Shown: positions 1 through 10,601 of the stretch, in pieces
Position numbering within the stretch: the first letter of the stretch is position 1
How the letters are laid out: every line of letters begins with the position of its first letter
Source: Cotesia glomerata
Taxonomy: Eukaryota > Arthropoda > Insecta > Hymenoptera > Braconidae
Length of the DNA: 64,000 bases
Direction: 5' to 3'
Assembly: GCF_020080835.1 (NCBI RefSeq)
Contig: NC_058166.1
Span: forward strand, 9,850,380 to 9,914,379
Notes under the pieces: model-generated
Database searches by the model: none
Seen by the model: the letters and a program-made list of their open reading frames with translations, nothing else
Told to the model about the DNA's origin: nothing
Position numbers and translations under genes: made by a program

Positions 1-907
1 TATTTTTTAATAAAATCATTCCTGAAAATTCTGTTTCCCAAATTTTTTGTTTTTTGGACCCTAATAATTTTCAAAATTTATTATATTACAAAATTATATC
101 CAAAAATTCTTTTTTAAAAAAAATTAAAAGTTTTTGTCCAAAATTTTGGTTATTAGCAAAATCATTTTCAACATTTTTTTTTTCCAAATTATTTTATCTT
201 TGGTAATATAACTTCCCTAACTGTCCGAAATTCACATTTCACGTACTCTAATATCAAATTATTCAAAAGTATTTTTTTTTTCCAAATTCTATTTTTCAGT
301 AAAATGATTTCAGAAAATTTTTTCCCTAGTTTTGAAAAAATCATATTATTTAAATTAATCTCAAAAACTAATTTATTATTATTTTTTTCAATTCTCCAAA
401 ATTTCTTCCCAAATTTTTCAAATTATCAAACATACATTCTCTCGAACTTAACCACAATCTCATTCCACTTTTTTACAGTTAAAAAATTATCTATTTCCCA
501 GTAAAAAATTCCAAATTTCATACTAATTTTCTGGACTAAAAAATTTTTAGAAAGATGAAAATTTTCTTAGTTTACGGAAGCAAAAAAAAATAATCTTTAT
601 TTAAGAGAAAAACTCCTAAACCAAAAAAATCATTTTGAATAGTTTCACTGTCTTGAATAAAGTAAAAAATTCTTAAATTAAGGAATGTTGACTCAAACCA
701 AGAAAAATTTATTGTTTCAAGAATTTTTTTACTTGATTCAAAATAATTAAAGTTTTTCTTGAATCAAGTTTACTTTTTTATCAGTCAAGTTTGACTGAAT
801 CAAAAAAATGTTCTTGTCCAAATAAAATTTCTTTTTGCTGAAATAACTTAGGTCCAAAATTCTAATAAAAAGCAGCCTAAAAAACTGTAAAAACGTAAAA
901 TTTACAG
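1..907. other. AT-rich intron of Mlp84B (5' side)
   Basis: Very AT-rich sequence with poly-A and poly-T runs and no credible coding. It ends at an acceptor (tttacag at 901-907) in front of the first recognisable LIM exon. The exon carrying the first half of LIM1 and the start codon is not here, so it must lie upstream of the window. Confidence 0.7.
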
Positions 908-1067
908 GTCTCTGCAGCAAGTTGCTCGACTCGACAAACTGCTCGGAGCACGAGGGTGAGCTGTTCTGCAAAGTCTGCCACGCCCGTAAATTCGGTCCCA
1001 AGGGTTACGGTTTCGGCGGTGGCGCAGGATGCCTCTCGATGGACCAGGGGGAGCACCTGCAGAGAGA
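908..1067 (+). CDS. Mlp84B: Mlp84B exon: second half of LIM domain 1 (gene is 5'-partial)
   Basis: Muscle LIM proteins of the CRP/Mlp84B type bind Z-disc and sarcomeric partners through tandem double zinc fingers. The exon is bounded by tttacag at 901-907 and the donor gtgagt at 1068. It starts by completing a Gly codon and then reads LCSKLLDSTNCSEHEGELF, CKVC and the tail KFGPKGYGFGGGAGC. This is the second zinc module (C-x2-C ... C-x2-C) plus the glycine-rich motif that follows every LIM domain in this family. It is much more GC-rich than its flanks. It ends in phase 2 (GA), matching the single base that opens the exon at 4103. The first half of LIM1 lies upstream of the window. With the downstream exons the window encodes about 453 residues, close to the near-500-residue, five-LIM length of Drosophila Mlp84B, so this is an orthologue rather than a one- or two-LIM CRP. 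Confidence 0.93.
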
Positions 1068-2278
1068 GTGAGTCGCTCGGAGATCGCCCCCATTTGCGTC
1101 TCCCACAGTTATGTCCCGAGATCCATGTTTGCTATACAATTTACAATTTACAATATAACTTAAGCCCCACACATATACTATTTTTTAAATATCATATCCC
1201 GATTTTGCCTATTTAAACTACCAGTTTACTTAGTTTACCCTTTTTTGTACTCCTTATCTATGTACAAATTACCCCGTCAGTCAATAACCAATAAATACAC
1301 CTTCAATTGTAATCAAAATTATCCTTTATAGAAATTTTATCACTATTTTTTATTGAATGTTTACTTACCGATTTCCATTCGTTCCTGCACTTGAATCTCG
1401 TGAGACGTAAGCACTGTTTTAATATATCAATAATAATGATACTAAATAATAAATAATTGTTGTTATAATACTCATTACACAATCATACTATGCAATAATT
1501 ATTATTATATCCTTAAATTATTTTATTTGACGATTGGATTTAGTACAGTGCCGTCTGTTTCTTGTTTCACTTAATTGTCTCCGTTAAATATTATATTTAT
1601 TTTATTTAATATTTTATTTATATTAAATATAAATATATTTTTTTTACCCCAAAAAAAATCACATACTACATTGTTAAATTTATTTGCTCACACACAGACA
1701 AAATTTACACAGAAAAAATATAAAATAAATAATTAGTTTGAATAAAACAAAAAAAAAAACAATAAATTTAATTATTCACAAACAAGAACTGACAATTTAG
1801 TTTTAGGATTATTTGTACCATCTGTATTAAAAAAAATAATCAAAAAAATTATAAACAAATATACTAGTAACTTTATTGAATTATCTAACATTAATTTATT
1901 AATTGATTAACACTTAATTTGTTTTTTCTTTTAATTTTAATAAAATAATTATTAACGTAAAAGTAGAAAGGAAAATTATTAACGTAAAAGTAGAAAGGAA
2001 AAAATGTTTTTTTTTCATAAAGTAGAGAGTTTAAATATAATTCATCAAAGATCCAAGTCCAATGGATTTAAACTCTAAATGAAAATGAAAACAACAAAAA
2101 GAACTTGAAATAGAAAAAAAAAACTAGAATGCCTTCACCCCCCGCCAGCCCCGCCGAGTTCGAGCCACCGGAGGCCCATTGATAAATCCGAATCACACCC
2201 ACACACATCCATTCGTGACTATAATGGTGAGCACCGAGAAAAATAATTGCCAATTCCGCGTGATAAAGCTTGCCCGCG

Positions 2279-2312
2279 TATAAATATCCTGCATGGCCTT
2301 TTATTCACTTCA
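2279..2312 (+). promoter_or_regulatory. Candidate internal promoter (TATA box plus initiator)
   Basis: TATAAATA at 2279-2286 is followed by TCACTT at 2305-2310. The presumed +1 A at 2307 falls 28 bases after the first T of the TATA box, which is normal core-promoter spacing. The pair sits just downstream of a GC-rich patch (2136-2300) unlike the surrounding intron. A transcript from here would splice into the exon at 4103, which contains an in-frame ATG at 4131, and so could make a protein lacking LIM1. The initiator departs from the arthropod TCAGT consensus at one base, and TATA-like strings are common by chance in AT-rich DNA. Confidence 0.3.
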
Positions 2313-3730
2313 ATTAACTCACACACATACTACACATAAGTCATACTAAAAACAATATTAAAAACAGTAATAACAAGTAATTACAGTCACTGAGGGGGAC
2401 AAAATAAAAGGGGAGCTTTTGACAAGAACAGATATCGGAAATCAAATGAAAAATAGAAACTTTTTGGTAATTTTTTTGGTATTTTTGGGTTTTTTTATTT
2501 TTAATATTGTAATTTAATATTGATTTATTTTAGATTTAATTTTTTGTTATTAATTTAAGAAAGATCAAAGTTGAGAATTTTTTTAATTTTTGACAAAAGG
2601 AATTCTTTTTTATTGATTCAAAAATAAAAACATTAAAAATTTAGAAAATTAAATTTTTTTCATTTAAACTTGTAAGTTTTAGTTTTTGTGGATATTTTTG
2701 AAAAACTGAAATTTTTTATTCCACAAAAATTACTGTTAATTATAAGAAAAAAAATTTAATAGTATTTGAATGAATATCTCTGATTTTAATTCATCTATAA
2801 TATTTTACGACAAAAAATGTTTGAAATAATAATTCTGATTCAAGGAAATTTTGAAATTAAGAATTTTTAATTATTTTTAAAGTATTATCTCTATTTTCGA
2901 TTCATTTAAAATATCCAAAAGTAGAAAAATTGAACCGATTTCGTTTATAATATTCTTTTGACTTACTTAATAAAATATTTTTGGATCAAAGTTTTTGAAA
3001 CAAGATTAAAAATAACTATTGAACTTTTTGTAACGACCAAAAAATTAAAATAAATAATTTTCATTCATGGTGTTTTTTTTTAAATCATGATTTTTTTGAA
3101 ATTTTCAAATCAATCACTAATTTTCACTAATACAAACTATTATAAATGGAAAATTTCGACTAATTTTCTGAATAATAATCTTTATTTAATAAAAAAAAAA
3201 AAAAAAAAAAAAACTTTTAGGACAATATCGAAATTAACTTTTCAACTTATCTCCAATATTTTTTTTTTTTAAACAAAACAAAAAAAATTCTCCCATTTTT
3301 TCAAAAGTAAAAAAAAAACTCATTTCTTTCAAGCCACAAAAACTTCAAAACCAAAAAAAAAAAAACAAACTCTTAAAACAACAACCAATTAGAATAAATT
3401 TATATATCTTGTCAAAAATTTCCAAAATCACACTCTAACAATCTTAATCTAAAACCAAAACCACGCAACCCTTGCCACCCTTGTAATAACAAAATATTTA
3501 TATTAAAATATTTTAAAAAGACTAACAAACGTTTCCAGCTAACCGTTTTCTTATTAACGGACCCAAACCAAGCGTCTTGCCCGACAGCCTCGCTCATTAT
3601 TTATAAATAAATAGTCGCTTTTTATTACTTTTCTTATCTCTCTTGTCTCTGTTATCTTCCAATTTTAAGTTAATCATGAATTTATTTTTCCTTTAATGAA
3701 TTTTTTATCAATTATAAATAAATATATAAA

Positions 3731-3820
3731 ATGTCCTATTGTAAAATGTGCTTCTTGGCTCTCCTCTCGGGGCTCGGCGGAAGCGACTCGCGTGGTCGGG
3801 GTGTACTAACCTACAGCTAA
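3731..3820 (+). other. GC-rich island with a 29-codon ORF
   Basis: Within otherwise AT-rich intron, 3755-3820 is markedly GC-rich. An ATG at 3731 opens a 29-codon frame starting MSYCKMCFLALLSGLGG and ending at TAA 3818-3820. The YCKMC start resembles the end of a LIM zinc module, but the KFGPKGYG tail does not follow, so I do not call it a LIM exon. It could be regulatory DNA, an RNA exon or a degenerate exon. Confidence 0.2.
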
Positions 3821-4102
3821 CTCAACCTTAACATATCATGTAATCGGTAATATATTTTACGTCACCACTTGTAATGAAATTAAAAAAATAAAAAAAAAAC
3901 TATCTCTATAATTTTTATTTTTATTATAATTTTTAATAATTTTTTACACTACTGACTTATACTCTACATCGCTTATTTTAAGGCGTAAATTAACGCTAAG
4001 CTTATTTGCAGTTTATATTAATTATTTTATGATATTTTTTCATTTAAGCTAATAAAAAAATGAAGTGAAATAGAATTATTAATAACAATTATCTATTTTT
4101 AG

Positions 4103-4229
4103 CGGTGACTTACGGGGCTCGAGCGCGGTTATGGAGCCAAGGGCGATAGCCAAAGCTCCTGAGGGCGAAGGATGTCCAAGATGTGGAGGATTTGTGTATG
4201 CTGCTGAGCAAATGCTTGCACGTGGACGA
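4103..4229 (+). CDS. Mlp84B: Mlp84B exon: linker and first half of LIM domain 2 (constant exon)
   Basis: The acceptor is tttttag at 4096-4102 and the donor gtaagt starts at 4230. One base completes the codon left by the 1067 exon. The exon then encodes a short linker with an in-frame Met at 4131-4133 (MEPRAIAKAPEGEG) and the first zinc module CPRCGGFVYAAEQMLARGR. It ends in phase 0, exactly before the residues that precede the LIM histidine. Both candidate middle exons (5410 and 5773) join in frame, and both give the family spacing C-x2-C-x17-H-x2-C. This exon is therefore the constant partner of two alternative downstream exons. The Met could serve as start for transcripts from an internal promoter, which is inference. 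Confidence 0.93.
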
Positions 4230-5409
4230 GTAAGTATTAAATATTTTAAAATTTTAATAAAAATAAAAAAGTGAATAGATTTATAGTTTGAATTTTTATT
4301 AATAATCATCACTACGACCTTTGTATTAAATAAAGTTTACTTTATTTAATATGTAATATTTTATGTAGATCAAGGAGTATAATTATTATTAGTGACCTAA
4401 AATAATTTTGATGATGGAAAATTTAAAAACGGTCGAGTTATCGTTGGGTGTCCGCCCAACAAAATAGTTATACTACTTGGCGGAGCTGCCAAGTAAATGT
4501 AGCTCGCGGCTCGCTTTACTTCTCTATGTATAATGGGATTAGGAAGGGGGAGGGGGAAATGGTATGTAACGTACATACTTAACATATGTAGTATGTAGTC
4601 CAATAAAAAAAGGATTAGCTTGCCAAGAAACCGAAATTAATCAAGTGAAGCTAATTGCCAGTTTTATAGATTAATATTCCAATTGATTTAACATTACAGC
4701 TTACTGCTCTTTGATGTAGTGATGATTATTTCATTTCATTTATAATAAGGCTTTATGTAATTGGTTATTTTTTTTTTTATTAATTAATATTTTCTAATTA
4801 AAAAGATTAAAAAGTTTGAAAAGTTATTTTGTTATAATTAGAATGATACGTTATTTTGAATTTGGGAGTAACTTGAAATGTTCATAACTTTTGAAGTAAT
4901 TAAAATTTAGGAACCAGATACGATTTTTTTTAAAGAAAAGGCTGTTAGCTACAATATTTGTTCAAAACTTTTTTTTCTCAAACCAATAGTTTATTTAATA
5001 AAAATTGCCAAATGTTAAAAAACAGATTTTTTGAGAGAAAAATTTCAAATCCTTACCAGAAAATTAAAGTAATTAGACTAATTATTTTTATGTCTTTGCC
5101 GAGATTTTAAGAAAGCTTATAGTCTAAACTTTAGAATTATAGGTTACTTTTTGTAGTTAAATAATTTTCTCACAGATTTTTCAGCGCTCCCATCTTAGTA
5201 AACAGAATCCAGGTTCAAAACAACGTTTTACATTAAAAAAAATTGCAATAAATATTTTTCCATAAAGTCTTATAATTAAATTATAAATACATAATTAGAA
5301 TTAAATAAAAAATTCCAACGATGAATATGAAAGCGTGCAAGTATGCCAATGCATAAAGAAAAAAAGTAAAGCCGGTGTCATATTATGTCTCCTGAATTCT
5401 TATGACCAG
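4230..5409. other. Mlp84B intron
   Basis: AT-rich intron. A somewhat GC-richer stretch at about 4420-4560 includes runs of G (ggaagggggaggggg) and a short inverted repeat (ttgggtgtccgcccaa). No coding or transposon end was recognised. Confidence 0.55.
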
Positions 5410-5506
5410 GCTTTCCATAAGGCATGCTTCAAGTGCAAAATTTGCAACAGGACGCTGGACTCTACGCTTCATTGCGATGGTCCGGACCGTGAGATATATT
5501 GTCGAG
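5410..5506 (+). CDS. Mlp84B: Mlp84B alternative exon 2a: middle of LIM domain 2
   Basis: Bounded by accag at 5405-5409 and the donor gtatca at 5507. It is exactly 97 nt, starts in phase 0 and ends in phase 1. It encodes AFHKACFKCKICNRTLDS, then TLHCDGPDREIYCR. With the 4103 exon it supplies the LIM histidine, three cysteines and the first cysteine of the last pair. The residue before the histidine is Phe instead of the Trp found in the other LIM domains of this gene. Exon 5773-5869 has the same length, phases and role, and including both would break the frame, so the two must be mutually exclusive. The donor (gtatca) and acceptor are weaker than those of exon 2b, which may favour regulated use. 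Confidence 0.85.
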
Positions 5507-5772
5507 GTATCATCAGTAAAAAAAACTCTATAATAAACAATACCGACCAAAAGATAAAACATTGCTCTTTGAGTTTTTTTTTCCATTTTTGTTAAATTTA
5601 AAAAACTAAAATCGATATTACTTCCCTACCCCATTAAAATTATAAAAATTTAAATCTCTGCACGCCGACATAATCAAGGTCACAGTTTATAAAAACAACA
5701 ACCAACGTTTAAATTATTGATTATTAAAACATAATTGTGACTAACACTGACTCCTTTGTGTCCGATACGCAG

Positions 5773-5869
5773 CAATGGCACAGGGAATGTTTTAAATGTG
5801 GCACCTGCTCGAAACGATTAGATTCCGTTAACTGTTGCGAAGGTTCTGACAAGGATATTTACTGCAAAG
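5773..5869 (+). CDS. Mlp84B: Mlp84B alternative exon 2b: middle of LIM domain 2
   Basis: Bounded by tacgcag at 5766-5772 and a consensus donor gtaaga at 5870. It is 97 nt, phase 0 in and phase 1 out, identical in layout to exon 2a. It encodes QWHRECFKCGTCSKRLDS, then VNCCEGSDKDIYCK. The WH pair and the ordered cysteines fit a CRP-type LIM domain. From family knowledge this version is closer to the single second LIM domain of Drosophila Mlp84B (CGTC, CCE and IYCK features), so 2b may be the ancestral form. It shares only the zinc ligands and scattered residues with 2a, so the duplication is old and not an assembly artefact. Confidence 0.87.
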
Positions 5870-6480
5870 GTAAGACTAAATAATCTTCTTTTTATTTAAC
5901 ATTTAACAAAAAGAAAAAAAAAAGATTTTTTTTCATTATTTGACAAGTTACGACACTTAATTACGTCAAGTTAATTGTTTGAAATTAATTTCACGCATTT
6001 ACTGTCACATTAGGAGCTAAGAATATCGATATAATTATCAAAAAGTCATTCTGAAAATTCATTCACCTTGTCACCTATATTTTAACTTTAGTTTTATAAT
6101 TAGATAATTTTATTAATTGGCCCGCAGCAGAATGAAATTATCTTCTATTTATATTTTTGTTTTAATGTTACCGATTTAATATTAATAGTTCCTTTTACAT
6201 TTACACTGAAAAAAAAAATACTTGATTCACAAGAAAGATTTTTGATCAAAAAACAAAATTATTTAGTGTTAATTCAAGAACTTTGAACTCTTAAAAGCTC
6301 GTTTTTTTAGTGAAGAAAAATTCTTCATACAAATATAAAGATTAATTTTGTTAGATAAAATCAAATTCAACATTTAACAGGAAAATACTATTTTCACAAA
6401 CTAACAATTATTATTGTTGTTTCTTAGAAATTTTACATTCTTGACCAGAGTTGCAAATAATGCATTAAATTTCTTCATAC

Positions 6481-6710
6481 ATTAGCATTTTCATTAGTGA
6501 TTAAATTTAATTTATTAATGAAAAATATTTTCATTAAGGATTAAATCTAGTTTTTAAATGGAAATAATTTTCGTTGACCATTAAATTTAATTTTTTAATG
6601 AAAAATATTTTCATTAATCATTAATTTTAATTTTCTAATTATAAATATTTTCATTACCCATTAAAAGTTCTTTTTTAATGGTGAATTTTCCCATTGATTA
6701 TTCGATTTAA
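6481..6710. repeat. 40-bp tandem repeat, about five to six units
   Basis: Units recur at exactly 40-bp spacing, with the shared motif TATTTTCATTA near 6526, 6566 (variant), 6606 and 6646. Each unit is of the form TTAAATTTAATT...AATGAAAAATA. The last unit is diverged. This is an AT-rich minisatellite inside an intron. Confidence 0.75.
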
Positions 6711-6780
6711 TTGTAATCAAAGTATTGTCATTCATAATTGAATGTAATAGTGTGTTCAGACTCCCTGCCCCGAGCGCATT

Positions 6781-6911
6781 ACCCTGTTGAAAATCTCCAA
6801 TAAGATCCCATCAAAAGCGACAAAAGCCACTTAGAAACTAATAAAATTTATGGGTTTCTAAGTGGCTTTTGTCGCTTTTGATGGGATCCTATTGGAAATT
6901 TGAAACAGGGT
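6781..6911. mobile_element. Hairpin MITE (131 bp)
   Basis: ACCCTGTT at 6781 mirrors AACAGGGT at 6904-6911. The arms (TCCAATAAGATCCCATCAAA and its complement around 6875-6897) pair over about 55 bp around a short loop near 6837-6851. Flanking T and A are consistent with a TA target site. It is non-coding. Confidence 0.75.
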
Positions 6912-7059
6912 ACCATTGTTTTACTCGAAACAATTTTATTTAAGAATAAGGAAAATTCGGATTAAGATATACTGATTATTAAAACGATGTATAATTGGAT
7001 ATAAAAAAATAACTTTTTATATCCAATTAATTAATATTAATTTTGAATGAAATTATTTT

Positions 7060-7505
7060 TCAAAAAAACATCTGACAGCAAATTGACTCTAGCCCTAGAG
7101 TGTTCGAATTTTGTTTACTTGCTCTATTTTTTCTTGATTATTCACATTTTCCAAAATATGAGCTCTACTGATGTTGTGCTGATCGAGATCTTTCATTTGA
7201 GTATACACATGCATTTTTTATATACGCGCTATATATCTACTTGATATACGTACTTATATGTCATATATATCAAATATATCAATAATGCATATGGGTACTC
7301 TAATGAAAGGTCTCGGTGAGTATAACTTTAGGATGAACTTATATTTTCGAAAATGTCAATAATAAAGAAATGTGCTTGTTTTTTCTTAACTATTGACATT
7401 TTTCAAGATATATCCTCATCCTGATGTTATACTCTTCGAGACCTTTCATTTGAGTACCCACATGCATTTTCATATATTTTTCATATATACATATTAGACC
7501 ATATG
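7060..7505. repeat. GGGTACTCAAATGAAAG foldback repeat (left part)
   Basis: Alternating arms of a dispersed repeat: GGGTACTC-AATGAAAG-TCTCG-GAGT and its complement CGAGA-CTTTCAT-GAGTA appear at about 7185-7215, 7285-7325 and 7430-7465, separated by AT-rich ATATATATC tracts. The same arms resume after the long-TIR element, so that element was probably inserted into this foldback. Confidence 0.6.
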
Positions 7506-8131
7506 AGACTGTTTCAAAAAAATCGACAATTTTTTTTTTCTTATTAATATTGAAAATATTGTTTGAAATGACAAAAAAAAAATCCTGTGAAAATTAGAGC
7601 TCTTAATATTAATATTAAGAGGTGCCAGTCGAAAATTTCAATTTCTCATTTGATTAACGTAGGAAAATTTTTTTTTCTTACTTTGGAATTTTGTAACTTT
7701 TCAATAAATCATCGAACAAGTTAAGTCAGAACATATTTTTGTAGAAAATTGAACGTTCTACAAAAAAGCTCTCTTATAATTTTTCGATAAACCGATGCGT
7801 TTCGAAGATATTCAACTTTAAAATATAATTTATAATATTTTCTTTCCAATTTTTTGACGAAACTATCAAGTTTATCAAAAAATTTTATCAAATTTTTCAA
7901 ATTTTTTGTATTCTAAATTTTATTTGGTTTTACACATCCTTTTATTCAACTGTCAAATTTCTAATACTATCGTATCTTGATTTGCCAATAAATTCAAATT
8001 TTTTTTTTTCAACTAAAATTATTATTATCCATTATTTATTGGATTCTATAAGTTCATAATATTATGTATTTCAAATTTATGCAATTAATTTTATTATTTT
8101 AATAAAAATGTGCTAATATAATTTTATTATT

Positions 8132-8481
8132 ATTATTATTATTATTTTTTTTTTTTTTGGAATCTTACGCGTCAGCCTTCAGGCCTAGACACGTGGGATT
8201 TTTAGGTCCTTTCCTACTATTTATTGTGCATGATGTGTACTAATTACCATCTTTACCTCCTTTCCGCGGCTGTGGCCGACTTACAGTCTGTACCCGCATT
8301 TGCCTGTGCCCCACCCCTTAGCACAGTGACCAAGAAAACCACAGAAACCTGGCCAGGGTACAGTCGGCAAGGGAGGAAGCCTTGGAAATCGCAGAAAAAT
8401 TGCGACTGCTCGAACCCACGCCTGAGTGACTGTTGTACGGGCAGTTTAAAACTTAAACCGCTCGGCCACGCAGTCGCCGTT
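8132..8481 (-). mobile_element. tRNA-derived SINE, diverged subfamily
   Basis: Read on the minus strand the head is tRNA-like, with A box TGGCCGAGCGG (8468-8458) and B box GGTTCGAGCAG (8416-8406), the internal pol III promoter of Ser/Leu-type tRNAs. The 3' part shares CTGTGGTTTTC and the AAGTCGG-CCACAGCCGC end with the two better-matched SINEs at 42351 and 58432. It is flanked by a 15-bp target duplication, TATAATTTTATTATT, at 8117-8131 and 8482-8496. The ORF that can be read through it on the plus strand is not a gene. Confidence 0.8.
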
Positions 8482-8945
8482 TATAATTTTATTATTTATC
8501 GAAGCTAGTTTCACAGTTAAAATGATCGAAGCGCGAAACAAAGAAGACATCGGTTGTACTATTTGTTCTTAATTAACTTCACTACTACCATACCATCAAA
8601 AATGCTTCGAGGACGCCCCCTCCCTTAGTTATCTAACCACCTTTCACTGCAACGCTCATTGTTTCGCGACTCAACGTTCTAACCGAGCTTTTTTGATTTG
8701 GGTAATAATTACCCATTGTTCTTACCTCCAAATTCGGACTTTTATTATTGCTATAGTTTATCATTGTTTTTTGTGAATATTTTGGCTTGTATTTTAAATT
8801 CATTTTTTTGTAATTAATTAATTCTTATCGTAGAATTCTTTTTTCATATGTTATTTGTCCAATTATTTGTTGACCGATATTTATTTTTCTCTAATTTATT
8901 TCGTAACTGAGTACTTTTTTGAATGGATGAAATCGATTATGAAAA

Positions 8946-9436
8946 ATGGATAAAGAAGTTTATTTAATTGGTTTTCCAATAAGAGGTCTTGTTGGACGTA
9001 CACTTCCAACTTTTAGGGACGTTTTAGCTTTATTTTTCTATAATCATAAAGTACAAAAATGTAGTGTTAAAAAAAGTGCTTTATTTACTGTGACCGAGGC
9101 TCAAGAACAATGAAAAAAGGCCCAAATTCCTACTTCTAAAACTCTAAATGCCATCAATAAGTTATTAAGAATTTTCGAAAAGTGGAAAAATTGCAGCATA
9201 GTTGTAAACGAAAACAATCATCCACGTAAATCAAAAATGAAACTGTTTATAAGAATAAGTTGAAGGAGTTATTTAATATTGCTCACCAGATAGCAGCCAA
9301 AACCTTAAGTGAAGAGGGAAATTAATTATTGTTAGCCAAGAAATCATCAGGTCGGCGTGGATTTATTGATAATTTTCCACAAAAACCTCTAACATATGAA
9401 GAACTGTTGGAGGTAGATGAAGAAAATATGTATTAA
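8946..9436 (+). pseudogene. Decayed transposon-associated ORF
   Basis: Starting at ATG 8946 the frame reads MDKEVYLIGFPIRGLVGRTL and continues PTFRDVLALFFYNHK up to an in-frame TGA at 9111-9113. Homologous-looking sequence continues past it, changes frame near 9240-9260, meets TAA at 9323, and ends LTYEELLEVDEENMY at TAA 9434. From memory of the family, invertebrate genomes carry many repeated proteins with this LIG...LPTFR...FFYNH start and an LFDIAH...GRRG end, found in repeats. The function is unknown to me. Two stops and a frameshift make this a pseudogene. Its place inside the 7506-12112 long-TIR element suggests it was that transposon's cargo. Confidence 0.55.
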
Positions 9437-9790
9437 TTCAAGTTTTTCACAAATATTTTATGTTAGTTGCTGATTGAATAATTTATTGACTTTAAAATGA
9501 TATAAAAAGAATTATAAAATATGGAGATTTTTTACTTTTCTCTTTATCGGTTTAAAATTTATTTGTATTTTGATTCAATTTCATTCATCATTTCTTTTCT
9601 TTTCGACGAGTTTAAAATAACAGTTTATTAATCAATATTTTGAATTTTAACTTCTTTGCAGAAGTATCATCCAAGGAGTGACTATAGAGAATTTTTGGAG
9701 CTGTCATTAGTTTTTTTAAGAGTTGTACCAAAAGAAAATTTTTCGTTTAAAAGTCCAGGAAAATATTTCAGAATTGTATTAAAACTACTG

Positions 9791-10516
9791 TACACGGAAA
9801 GAAAATTGAAGGAATTTTTACTATTTCACTATCGTAATTTTTATTAAATTAAATAGTAACGGTGGACTATACTTCTCATTTAGTAATTTTTACGATCTAC
9901 TATTGTAAATTTTATCCAACAAACAAGGCTAGCAAGAATCTTAAAAGTCGAATAATATAGAGCAAATTATACAATATGTGTTTGTAAACTTTACAATTCA
10001 ACTATTGTAAAAATTGACGGTCGGTTTTTTTAAAAGAAATTTTAGGGAGGGAAAGAGATAGGAGGTTGGACTAATTGGTACCTATACAGTAACTGAAAAA
10101 AGAAATTGAAATTTCCGTCCTATCCGGGATTCGAACCCAGAACTCTTTGTTGGCAGCCAGAGACTCTCCCTCTACGCTATCCGAGGTAAACTAGAACAAA
10201 TGCCCTTTAACATTTACATAAACTCGGAGTCTAGCGCTGTGCACGGCGATCGCTCACACTAATTGAGAAACATTCCAATTCAACTATTGTAAAATTTGTT
10301 ATAGTTCCATTGGAAAGATACAGAGGCGGCACTGAAAATTATAATTCTTACTTTTTACAATAGTAATATCGTATTTTTTCTAATCGTAAATTGTAAAATT
10401 TCATGAATAAATAGTAAATTTTCTTCTAAAATCTTTGAAAATTAATAGTAATAAAAGTATGGTCCAGCTTTACAATAGTTGTATAGTAAATTTTCCCAGA
10501 AATTTTTTTCCGTGTA
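9791..10516. mobile_element. TIR MITE (TACACGGAAA ends) with internal tRNA-like sequence
   Basis: TACACGGAAA at 9791-9800 mirrors TTTCCGTGTA at 10507-10516. The interior repeats TACTATTGTAAATTTT-type motifs in both orientations (9838-10030 and 10270-10510). It is non-coding, apart from a tRNA-like segment at about 10118-10187. Confidence 0.6.
10118..10187 (-). other. tRNA-like segment (not a functional tRNA)
   Basis: The minus strand has a perfect B box GGTTCGAATCC (10137-10127), a five-pair T stem (CTGGG/CCCGG) and an A-box-like TAGCGTAGAGG (10179-10169) at the right distance. The acceptor and D stems do not pair, so it is a tRNA relic, probably the head of another SINE. Confidence 0.5.
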
Positions 10517-10601
10517 ATGTTACAAAGTTAAGAAAATAAAATTAGAAAAACGGATGACCCGAAGGGCCATTCCTGCAATTTCCCGCTAATTTCTTACTTA
10601 A

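Larger units (their letters stand above)
1068..4102. other. Mlp84B intron with candidate internal promoter and GC-rich islands
   Basis: Mostly AT-rich intron. It holds a direct 29-bp duplication near 1957-2005, a GC-rich patch at 2136-2300 followed by a TATA/Inr-like pair, poly-A at about 3191-3212, a GC-richer patch at 3540-3597, and a GC-rich island at 3755-3820. No LIM-like coding was seen between the two exons. The AATAAA at 1290-1295 and the stop just past the 1067 donor are treated under findings. Confidence 0.6.
5870..7046. other. Mlp84B intron with 40-bp tandem array and hairpin MITE
   Basis: AT-rich intron downstream of exon 2b. It contains a 40-bp tandem repeat (about 6481-6710) and a perfect-looking hairpin MITE (6781-6911), listed separately. 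No coding was seen. Confidence 0.6.

Noticed and set aside
4079..4312. 77-codon minus-strand ORF over the LIM2 exon
   Set aside because: Antisense shadow of the Mlp84B exon 4103-4229.
6481..6710. CRISPR-like array
   Set aside because: The 40-bp units are contiguous with no unique spacers, and the window is clearly eukaryotic.
8224..8508. 94-codon plus-strand ORF
   Set aside because: It is the reverse strand of a tRNA-derived SINE with a 15-bp target duplication.
10118..10187. A tRNA gene on the minus strand
   Set aside because: The B box and T stem are good, but acceptor and D stems do not pair, so it is a relic.
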